This document shows, piece by piece, positions 1 through 6,201 of a stretch of 7,739 nucleotides of DNA. Numbering within the stretch: the first letter of the stretch is position 1; each line of letters begins with the position of its first letter. Made by a program: the position numbers and the translations under genes. The stretch is from Candidatus Scatosoma pullistercoris (GTDB lineage Bacteria > Bacillota > Clostridia > Christensenellales > Borkfalkiaceae). The notes under the pieces were generated by a model. The model saw only the letters and a program-made list of their open reading frames with translations, was not told where the DNA came from and made no database searches. The stretch lies in NCBI GenBank assembly GCA_018714725.1, contig DVMZ01000099.1:1-7739 (forward strand). The letters run 5' to 3'.

Positions 1-254
1 CCAGCAAACAGTATTCCAAGGGCACGGCGGTCCGTTTTCTGGCGGATTACTACCATGTCCCCATCGAAAAGACGATCGCCGTCGGAGACAGCCTGAACGA
101 TCTGCCTATGCTCACCGCGGCAGGGCTGGGCCTTGCCGTAAAGAACGCGGACGCCGCGTTGAAAGAACAGGTGCGGACGTTTCCATATACCAATGACGAA
201 AATGCCGTCGGCAGAATCATCGCCGAATATGGCTTTTTAGGAGAAGACAAATGA
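1..254 (+). CDS. HAD-superfamily hydrolase (Cof/HAD-IIB type), C-terminal end only
   Basis: This is the 3' end of a gene whose start lies before the window; the reading frame begins at base 3 and ends with TGA at 252-254. The visible ~83 residues carry the last two HAD motifs: the motif III lysine in a S-K-G context (bases 15-23) and motif IV as GDSLND (84-101), whose acidic residues bind Mg2+. The spacing between them and the following P-M-L-x-x-A-G-L-G-L-A-V-x-N-A stretch are typical of Cof-type (HAD-IIB) phosphatases, which hydrolyse small phosphorylated metabolites such as sugar phosphates in the cytoplasm. The substrate cannot be told from this part, and the catalytic Asp and cap domain are outside the window. 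The stop overlaps the next gene's ATG by four bases (ATGA), so translation of the two is probably coupled. Confidence 0.9.
   Translation, partial: SKQYSKGTAVRFLADYYHVPIEKTIAVGDSLNDLPMLTAAGLGLAVKNADAALKEQVRTFPYTNDENAVGRIIAEYGFLGEDK
239..246 (+). promoter_or_regulatory. Shine-Dalgarno site of hprK
   Basis: AGGAGAAG lies inside the last codons of the upstream HAD gene. Its GGAG core is 7 nt before the ATG at 251, which supports that start over the internal ATG at 278. Confidence 0.75.
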
Positions 255-1171
255 ACGATCACACGACGGAAAGCGTAATGCTCGATAAATTCGCTTCCGA
301 TCTGAATCTGGAAATCGTCTATACGGGGCGCGGAGTCATCACTCTCTCCAGTATGAGCGTGGAACGCCCCGGATTGCAGCTTGCGGGATTTTTTAATTAT
401 TTTGATTCCCGACGCATTATGGTTCTGGGGCTTTCGGAATATGAGTATATCCGTTCTTTCCCGATGGACGAACGCAGGGAAAAACTGTCCCGACTGTTTG
501 CTTACGGCGAAATTCCGTGTATCATTTTAAGCCGCGATCTCCCGGCTTCTCCGGAACTGATGGAAGCCGTCCGGACGGCTTCCTGTCCGCTGTTCAGAAG
601 CCCCAAGGTCACGACCGACCTGATGAGCGATCTCTACATCTACCTCAACCGCGCGCTGGCGCCTTCCATGACCGAACACGGGGTGCTGATGGAGGTGTTC
701 GGCGTCGGCATGCTCCTGACGGGAAAGAGCGGCGTCGGGAAAAGCGAAACGGCCATGGAGCTGATCAAACGCGGCCACCGCCTGATTGCCGACGACAGCG
801 TAATCATCAAGGAAATCGCCAACGAATTGCATGGTTCGGCTCCGGAAATCATCCGGTATTTCATGGAACTGCGCGGCATCGGCATCATCAATGTCAAAAG
901 TATGTACGGTTCCGGCTCGGTTCTCAACGAAAAGAAAATCGAGCTTGTCATTCAGCTGGAAAACTGGCAGCAGGGAAAGGAATACGATCGCGTGGGGGAT
1001 ACTGCCGCCTATGCAGAATATCTCGGCGTAAAAATTCCCAAACTGATCATTCCCGTCAGCCCCGGCAGAAATCTTGCCATTATCATCGAGGTCGCCGCCC
1101 GCAATTTCCGCTTGAAGAGCATGGGTTACGACGCTTCGCAGGAACTGATCACCCGCAGTATCGGAAGATAA
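251..1171 (+). CDS. hprK: HPr kinase/phosphorylase HprK
   Basis: HprK phosphorylates and dephosphorylates HPr (and Crh where present) on a serine near residue 46, linking glycolytic state to catabolite repression through CcpA and to sugar uptake by the PTS; it acts as a cytoplasmic hexamer. The 306 residues are close to the ~310 of Bacillus HprK. The N-terminal domain (about 10-130) has the usual S-x-x-R-P-G-x-x-L-A-G-F-F stretch. The kinase domain follows: His143, P-loop GKSGVGKS (158-165), Asp181-Asp182, Glu206, and the family signature LRGIGIINV (207-215) ending near Gly222. All residues I associate with kinase and phosphorylase activity are present, so the enzyme looks functional. The start at 251 has a good SD; Met10 (278) is a possible alternative. 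It overlaps the HAD gene by 4 nt and ends 18 nt before the U32 gene. Confidence 0.97.
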   Translation: MNDHTTESVMLDKFASDLNLEIVYTGRGVITLSSMSVERPGLQLAGFFNYFDSRRIMVLGLSEYEYIRSFPMDERREKLSRLFAYGEIPCIILSRDLPASPELMEAVRTASCPLFRSPKVTTDLMSDLYIYLNRALAPSMTEHGVLMEVFGVGMLLTGKSGVGKSETAMELIKRGHRLIADDSVIIKEIANELHGSAPEIIRYFMELRGIGIINVKSMYGSGSVLNEKKIELVIQLENWQQGKEYDRVGDTAAYAEYLGVKIPKLIIPVSPGRNLAIIIEVAARNFRLKSMGYDASQELITRSIGR

Positions 1172-1189
1172 CGGAATAATAAAAGAAGA

Positions 1190-3619
1190 ATGAACTACGG
1201 CGATACGGAAAAGAATAAATCGAACAGTACTATGTCTGAAATAAAACCTATGTCAGACACAATAGAAAACGCCTCCCGGCTGAAAACTATGTCTGACAAA
1301 ATAATTACGTCTGACATAGTAAGGCGGGGCGAAATTCTGGCGCCCGCGGGGGACGCGGCCTGTGCGGAAGCGGCAATCCGCGCGGGCGCAGACGCGATCT
1401 ATCTCGGATTCAGCAGCTTTTCCGCCCGCGCCGGGGCGGAGAATTTCGGAGAAGAAGGACTTTGCGAAATTCTTCGTTCCGCACATTTGCGCGGCGTAAA
1501 AGTATATGTGGCGATGAACACGCTGATCCGCGAAGAGGAAACGGAGAGTTTTTTCAAAACGCTTGTAAAAGTCTGGAATCTGGGCGCGGACGCAATCATT
1601 TTGCAGGATATTCTTCTCGGAAAATATATTCATTCCCGCTGTCCCGAAATTGTCCTGCATCTTTCCACGCAAGCCGGGGCGTGTAACACATACGGCGCGG
1701 AGTTTGCGAAAGAATGCGGCTTTTCGAGAGTGATTCTCGCCCGGGAGACGCCGCTGTCCGAAATCGGAAAAATTTCCGGGATTCTGGAAACGGAGGTCTT
1801 TGTCCAGGGCGCGCTTTGCACCTGTTTTTCGGGACAATGTTATTTTTCCTCGTTTGCTGGCGGAAACAGCGGTAACCGCGGCCGCTGCAAACAGCCTTGC
1901 CGCAAGCGTTATGCCTATGACCGGCCGGGATATGAGTCTTATTCCTATGCGCTTTCGCTGTCCGATCTCTGCGTCGGCGACGGCGTGGACGCGCTTCGCA
2001 AGGCGGGCGTTTTCTCCTTCAAAATCGAGGGAAGAATGCGCCGGGCGGAATACGTGGCTGCGGCCGTCCGGTATTACCGCGGGCTTTTCGACGGCGCGGA
2101 CAAAAGCGCGCAAAAAGAGCGTTTGTCCGATCTGAAACGCACCTATAATCGCGGGGATTATACCAAAGGCCTGGCTTTCGGGCAGGATTCCCGGCTGCTT
2201 TCCCGGGCCGTACAGGGCCATCTCGGGGAAAAAATCGGAGAAGTCATCGGAGAAGCGCGCGGAAAGCGCGGGGAGTTTGCGGTACGAAGCACTTTTTATC
2301 CGGAATCGGGCGACGCCTTCAAAATTCTGCGCGAGGGTGCGGAAATCGGCGGAGCGCGCTTTTCCCGGAATTCGGAATCCGGTTTTTTCGTATTTTCGTC
2401 CTCGCGGCTTTCCCGCGGCGACGAAGTGTTTGTGACCACCGATCATGCGGTTTCCCGCAGAGTGCTTTCCCGTGAAAGAACTCTTCCCGTCACCGTTTCC
2501 CTGAATTTTTCGGAAGGGTGCCGCACGGAGGCGGTACTCCGCACGGAAGACGGGACGGAATATCGTTTTCAATCGGAAGAAGTTGCCAGCCCCGCGCTCA
2601 GCGCTCCGCTGACGGAAGAGGCCGTAAAGGATTGTTTTCTCAAAACTGACCGCTTTCCGCTGGATATTCGCTTCGGCAGTATCCGGCTGGGAAATGTATT
2701 TTTCGCAAAATCCCGGCTGAACGCATTTCGACGGAATGTTTACGAACAATTCTGCCTGAAACGCGCACAATCCGGAAACACGATCTGTGACGACACGGCG
2801 CTCACGAACGATCTTTCTGAATTTTCTGAAATCTATTCCGCGGCCGGATCCTGTCCGGCCGGCAAAACCGGCGCGGAAAACGGCGAACTTATAAATTCCG
2901 GAAAGGTTGCGGTTCAAGGGAAAACGAAAAAGCTCCGCGCCGTGATCCTATCGGATTTGTCCGATTTGGGCCGCCTGCCGGCAGACATCGTCATTTTCAA
3001 ACCGGACGATTATTCCGCCCCCTTGCCGGAAGCGTTTGTAAAGGGCGGCTATGAAAAATACCTGTATCTTCCCGCATTCTCGACCGAAACCGATCTTGTG
3101 CGGGCGGCGGAACTTGTCAGAAGTTCCGGCCTTGACGGGATATACGGGGAAAATTACGGTGCCGTTCCTTTTGCCCGCGAATGCGGGTGCAAACTTTTTG
3201 CCGGGACGGGATTCAATCTGACCAATCCGATCGCCGTCGGCGAACTCCTGAAAGAACCGTCGATATGCCGGTTTGCTCTGTCCAAAGAACTCGCCTCGAG
3301 TGAGCAACGCCGGCTTGCGGCCCCGGGCGCGTTTGTGTTGTCCGGCGGCGGAATCAAACTGATGGATCTTTGCTACTGTCCGTTCGGAAAAACCTGCTCC
3401 GGTTGCGACAAAAAGCGCGTCTATCATCTGACCGACGAAGCGGGAAGAGTGTTTCCCGTCCGCCGTTACCGAAGCGCCGAAGGGCAATGCCGGTTTGAGA
3501 TTTATAATTGTGCGGAGCTTCCGGACGAAATTCCCGAAAATGCAGGCGCACTTTTTGACCGCACGCTGCCGCCGAGCGGAAATTATACCTCCGGACACCG
3601 GAACCAAAGCTTCCTTTAA
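1190..3619 (+). CDS. Peptidase U32 family protein with DUF3656-like region (RlhA/TrhP-like RNA hydroxylation enzyme)
   Basis: The 809-residue product opens its conserved part with EILAPAGD (about 48-55) and continues through a TIM-barrel-like U32 domain. The U32 signature E-x-F-x2-G-A-L-C-x4-G-x-C is present, followed by G-N-R-G-x-C-x-x-P-C-R. Cys210, Cys217, Cys233 and Cys237 are the expected iron-sulfur ligands. A DUF3656-like segment (about 425-520) contains K-T-x-x-F-P and L-N-A-F-R-R. The last third resembles a second barrel-like half with a further cysteine cluster (Cys728, 730, 736, 739). Despite the name, characterised relatives hydroxylate RNA using prephenate: E. coli RlhA on 23S rRNA C2501 and TrhP on tRNA U34. 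DUF3656 is known from RlhA, so a 23S rRNA role is the best guess, but the substrate is inferred. The first ~45 residues are unlike the family, rich in S, D, K, T, and include the TGTCWGACA repeats. The SD before 1190 is weak; Met15 (1232), Met21 (1250) and Met34 (1289) are alternative starts. Confidence 0.88.
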   Translation: MNYGDTEKNKSNSTMSEIKPMSDTIENASRLKTMSDKIITSDIVRRGEILAPAGDAACAEAAIRAGADAIYLGFSSFSARAGAENFGEEGLCEILRSAHLRGVKVYVAMNTLIREEETESFFKTLVKVWNLGADAIILQDILLGKYIHSRCPEIVLHLSTQAGACNTYGAEFAKECGFSRVILARETPLSEIGKISGILETEVFVQGALCTCFSGQCYFSSFAGGNSGNRGRCKQPCRKRYAYDRPGYESYSYALSLSDLCVGDGVDALRKAGVFSFKIEGRMRRAEYVAAAVRYYRGLFDGADKSAQKERLSDLKRTYNRGDYTKGLAFGQDSRLLSRAVQGHLGEKIGEVIGEARGKRGEFAVRSTFYPESGDAFKILREGAEIGGARFSRNSESGFFVFSSSRLSRGDEVFVTTDHAVSRRVLSRERTLPVTVSLNFSEGCRTEAVLRTEDGTEYRFQSEEVASPALSAPLTEEAVKDCFLKTDRFPLDIRFGSIRLGNVFFAKSRLNAFRRNVYEQFCLKRAQSGNTICDDTALTNDLSEFSEIYSAAGSCPAGKTGAENGELINSGKVAVQGKTKKLRAVILSDLSDLGRLPADIVIFKPDDYSAPLPEAFVKGGYEKYLYLPAFSTETDLVRAAELVRSSGLDGIYGENYGAVPFARECGCKLFAGTGFNLTNPIAVGELLKEPSICRFALSKELASSEQRRLAAPGAFVLSGGGIKLMDLCYCPFGKTCSGCDKKRVYHLTDEAGRVFPVRRYRSAEGQCRFEIYNCAELPDEIPENAGALFDRTLPPSGNYTSGHRNQSFL
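1231..1318 (+). repeat. Four TGTCWGACA-like repeats at the 5' end of the U32 gene
   Basis: Four related words occur in 88 bases: TATGTCTGA (1231-1239), TATGTCAGACA (1249-1259), TATGTCTGACA (1288-1298) and CGTCTGACATA (1308-1318). The second and third contain the odd-length palindrome TGTC-W-GACA; the first and fourth are imperfect copies. Their centres (1237, 1255, 1294, 1312) are 18, 39 and 18 nt apart. Segments 1231-1259 and 1288-1316 match at about 22 of 29 positions, so this can also be read as one imperfect direct repeat with a 57-nt (19-codon) period. The three TATGTC words each contain an in-frame ATG. The function is unknown: operator array, RNA structure, or an expanded N-terminus are all possible. 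Confidence 0.7.
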
Positions 3620-3664
3620 TGCCGTATCCGGCGGACGCAAACCATACCACCATTTCAACGCAAA

Positions 3665-3670
3665 CGGATG
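3665..3670 (+). promoter_or_regulatory. Weak Shine-Dalgarno site supporting the mutS2 start at 3679
   Basis: CGGATG ends 8 nt before the ATG at 3679 and gives a modest match to the anti-SD. No purine-rich stretch stands before the alternative ATG at 3619, where the preceding bases are pyrimidine rich. Confidence 0.35.
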
Positions 3671-3678
3671 ACATCCCC

Positions 3679-6084
3679 ATGAACGCAAAAGCAATCGAAA
3701 AGACAGAACTGAATAAAATTCTCGCTCTGGCCGCAGAATATGCCGTGCTGGACGGGAGCAAAGAAAAGCTCCGAAACGCCCTTCCGGCCTCGGGGCTTGC
3801 CGACGTACGAAGAAGTCTTTCTCTGACGGACGAATCCATGACCTTGCTCTTTCGTTACGGTGTGGGAAAAATCGAGTATTTTCCCGAATGTTCGGACGAA
3901 ATCGAACGCGCGAAAAAGGGTTCGGCGCTCTCTTGCGGGGAACTGCTTTCCGTCGGCAATCTCCTGCGCTCCGCCCGCGTGGCGCACAACGGCATTTCTT
4001 CCGTGACGGACGAATCGGTCAGTGCGCTGAAAGAAATTGCGGACAGGCTGTATTTCGACGCGGCGCTCGAAGAGGATATTTCCACGAAAATTCTCAGCGA
4101 CACCGAGGTTTCCGATTATGCCAGCGACAAATTATATTCCATCCGCCGTGAAATCCGTGCGCTGAACGAGCGCATCCGCGTGCGTCTCTCCGAGTATCTG
4201 ACGGGAGAGGAGGGAAAGTACCTGCAGGACGGCATCATCACGATGCGGGACAACCGGTATGTTCTTCCCGTTCGCGCGGAATACAAGCGCAATGTCAAAG
4301 GATTTATTCACGACCGCTCGGCCAGCGGCGCCACTTTTTTCATTGAACCCGAACAAGTTCTTGAAATGAACAACGAATTGCGTTCACTCGCCATCGACGA
4401 GAAGGAGGAAGTGGAACGCATTCTCGGCGAACTGTCCCGGCGGGCGGGCTTCATGGGCGACGATTTATTGCGAGACATCGAAGTGCTGGAAGAGCTCGAC
4501 GGCTGTTATGCCCGGGCGGAGTATTGTTATAAGCTCTCCTGCGTACGCCCCGAAGTCAACGACCGGGGAATCATTTCCTTCGATCAGGGCAGGCACCCGC
4601 TGATCGACAGAAAAAAAGTGGTGCCCGTCAGCCTTTCTCTCGGCAAAAATTACCGGTTTCTGCTGATCAGCGGTCCGAATACGGGCGGCAAGACGGTGAC
4701 GCTGAAAATGGTAGGGCTGTTCTGCCTGATGGCGATGTGCGGCTTTTTCATTCCCGCAAAACGCGCGGAAGTCTCCGTATTCAAAGAAATTTACTGCGAC
4801 GTGGGCGATGCGCAGAGCATTGAGGAAAATCTTTCCACCTTTTCTTCGCACGTCACCAATATCGTGGAAATTGTCGGCAAAGCCGATGGGAACAGCCTGG
4901 TGCTCGTCGATGAACTGGGCGGCGGCACCGATCCCGACGAAGGACAGGCGCTTGCCAAAGCCGTCGTTTCCTATCTTCTGAAAACGGGGTGCACGGGCGT
5001 GGTGACCACTCATTATTCGGCTCTGAAAGAATTTGCTTTTGCCACGGAAGGAATCGAGAACGCCTGTATGGAATTCGATTCGGATACTCTGCGGCCGCTG
5101 TATGTGATTAAAATCGGCTTGCCCGGGTCGAGTAACGCGCTGGCGATCTCGCGGCGTCTGGGGCTGAAAGAAGAGATTCTGGAAGACGCGCTGCACAATC
5201 TTTCGGAAGGGGCACAGAAATTTGAAAACATCGTCCGCACTGCGGAAACCAGCCGTATCCGCGCGGAAGAAACTCTGAAAGAGAGCAACCGTTTGAAAGC
5301 GGAGTGGGAAGAAAAAATCAAGGCGCTGGACGAAGAGCGGGAAAAGCTGAAAAAAGAGAAGGAGCGCCTTTCCCTGTCCGCCCGCGCCGAATCCAGGCGC
5401 ATTATCAACGAACGCACCGCGGAAGCGGAAGAATTGCTTTCCGAGATCGAAAAAATATTCGAAAAAGAGACGATTTCCGAATCCGATCTCATCCGGGCGA
5501 GGACGCTGAAAAACCGTCTGGCCGATCAGGCTTACGATGTGGAAAAAGAAGAGATTTCCCGCCCGCAATATCTTCCCGTCTCCGCCGACCGGCTGAAACC
5601 GGGCGATCGCGTATTCGTGGGAACCATCGGGCAGGAAGGAATCGTGCAGGCGGTTCGCGCTCAGAAAGGCGAAGCGGAAATTCTGTGCGGCAATATCCGG
5701 ATCCGGAGTAAATTTTCCGACCTTTCTCTGTTAATTCCGCCCGCCAATGCACAGAATAATAAGCAGAAAACCTTAAAAAGAGGGGGCGGAAAAACGGCGG
5801 ATAACGTTCAGGTGGCCAAAAATCTTACGCCGAGACCCATTCCCGGCCTGGAAATCAACGTCATCGGCCTGACCGTCCAGGAAGCTCTTCCCGAAGTGGA
5901 AGCCTTTCTCGATGCCGCCGTGCTGGCCAATCTGGAAGAAGTGCGGATTGTGCACGGCGTGGGCACCGGAAAGCTCCGCGCAGGGATTCACGATTTCCTG
6001 AAAAAACAGAAACACGTCGCGGAATTCCGCCTTGGCAAATACGGAGAAGGGGAAACGGGCGTTACAATCGTGAAACTCAAATAA
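3679..6084 (+). CDS. mutS2: MutS2 family ATPase with KOW and Smr domains (RqcU-like)
   Basis: MutS2 proteins lack the mismatch-recognition domain of MutS. Family members suppress recombination, and in Bacillus the protein (also called RqcU) binds collided ribosomes and splits them for quality control. From the start at 3679 the product is 801 residues (Bacillus MutS2 is about 785). Visible in order: a helical core/clamp region (1-320); Walker A GPNTGGKT (332-339); the signature around S-I-E-E-N-L-S-T-F-S-S-H; Walker B L-V-D-E with Asp411-Glu412 followed by GGGTDP; a long charged coiled coil (about 500-625); a KOW-like segment (about 637-690); and a C-terminal Smr domain (about 725-801) with HGVGTG (759-764). 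In the Smr domain the usual D-x-R-G motif reads N-V-I-G (727-730). I chose Met21 of the open frame because family members begin just before the K-x-L-x-K-I-L-type helix; a start at 3619 would add 20 unrelated residues and overlap the U32 stop (TAATG). Confidence 0.95.
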   Translation: MNAKAIEKTELNKILALAAEYAVLDGSKEKLRNALPASGLADVRRSLSLTDESMTLLFRYGVGKIEYFPECSDEIERAKKGSALSCGELLSVGNLLRSARVAHNGISSVTDESVSALKEIADRLYFDAALEEDISTKILSDTEVSDYASDKLYSIRREIRALNERIRVRLSEYLTGEEGKYLQDGIITMRDNRYVLPVRAEYKRNVKGFIHDRSASGATFFIEPEQVLEMNNELRSLAIDEKEEVERILGELSRRAGFMGDDLLRDIEVLEELDGCYARAEYCYKLSCVRPEVNDRGIISFDQGRHPLIDRKKVVPVSLSLGKNYRFLLISGPNTGGKTVTLKMVGLFCLMAMCGFFIPAKRAEVSVFKEIYCDVGDAQSIEENLSTFSSHVTNIVEIVGKADGNSLVLVDELGGGTDPDEGQALAKAVVSYLLKTGCTGVVTTHYSALKEFAFATEGIENACMEFDSDTLRPLYVIKIGLPGSSNALAISRRLGLKEEILEDALHNLSEGAQKFENIVRTAETSRIRAEETLKESNRLKAEWEEKIKALDEEREKLKKEKERLSLSARAESRRIINERTAEAEELLSEIEKIFEKETISESDLIRARTLKNRLADQAYDVEKEEISRPQYLPVSADRLKPGDRVFVGTIGQEGIVQAVRAQKGEAEILCGNIRIRSKFSDLSLLIPPANAQNNKQKTLKRGGGKTADNVQVAKNLTPRPIPGLEINVIGLTVQEALPEVEAFLDAAVLANLEEVRIVHGVGTGKLRAGIHDFLKKQKHVAEFRLGKYGEGETGVTIVKLK

Positions 6085-6097
6085 TCCCGTCGTTTTT
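6055..6097 (+). terminator. Possible weak terminator at the end of mutS2
   Basis: ACGGG (6055-6059) can pair with CCCGT (6086-6090) across the mutS2 stop codon, and five Ts follow at 6093-6097. The stem is only 5 bp and the loop 26 nt, so it would be weak; read-through into the next gene is quite possible. Confidence 0.2.
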
Positions 6098-6124
6098 CCC
6101 GAATTTCCGGAAAGCCGGCGGGAA
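6096..6124 (+). other. GC-rich stem-loop between mutS2 and the NodB gene
   Basis: TTCCCG (6096-6101) pairs with CGGGAA (6119-6124), and inside it CCGG (6107-6110) pairs with CCGG (6115-6118) around an AAAG loop, leaving a 5-nt bulge on one side. That gives up to 10 bp. No U-run follows, so it is not a classic Rho-independent terminator; it might slow polymerase or protect an mRNA end. Confidence 0.35.
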
Positions 6125-6148
6125 CCGCAAGGGCCGGCCGTGGCATAA

Positions 6149-6162
6149 TCGGGGCGCCCCGA
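6149..6162 (+). promoter_or_regulatory. 14-bp perfect palindrome, possible operator
   Basis: TCGGGGCGCCCCGA is a perfect 14-bp palindrome about 40 nt before the NodB gene start. A GATAAT word resembling a -10 box follows at 6169-6174, but I see no convincing -35 box 16-18 nt before it. The position would suit a repressor or activator site, yet GC-only palindromes also occur by chance in this composition. Confidence 0.3.
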
Positions 6163-6189
6163 AAATAAGATAATACGGAATCTTTTTTC

Positions 6190-6198
6190 GAGGTGATC
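6190..6198 (+). promoter_or_regulatory. Extended Shine-Dalgarno site of the NodB-type gene
   Basis: GAGGTGATC matches nine consecutive bases of the complement to the 16S rRNA 3' end. Its GAGG core is 8 nt before the GTG at 6202, so that GTG is the likely start. The GTG at 6193 lies inside the SD itself and cannot use it. Confidence 0.85.
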
Positions 6199-6201
6199 GC
6201 T

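Noticed and set aside
517..1179. 220-codon + strand frame inside hprK
   Set aside because: It is an out-of-frame shadow, very rich in R, G, H and P, with no SD; hprK is intact in its own frame.
1554..1567. cre-like word TCAAAACGCTTGTA (CcpA site), tempting beside hprK
   Set aside because: It matches about 12 of 14 consensus positions but lies well inside the U32 coding sequence, away from any start, and lacks the key second-position G. Chance is the simpler explanation.
1253..2917. Long open frame (554 codons) on the - strand opposite the U32 gene
   Set aside because: Its translation is rich in R, F, G and A with no recognisable domain, and the + strand frame has clear family motifs throughout. 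Such mirror frames arise from codon bias.
4465..5568. 367-codon open frame on the - strand opposite mutS2
   Set aside because: It is antisense to the ATPase and coiled-coil region, is low complexity (F, R, Q rich) and shows no motif.
6169..6174. GATAAT as a -10 box for the NodB gene
   Set aside because: There is no acceptable -35 element 16-18 nt upstream, so I do not list it as a promoter.
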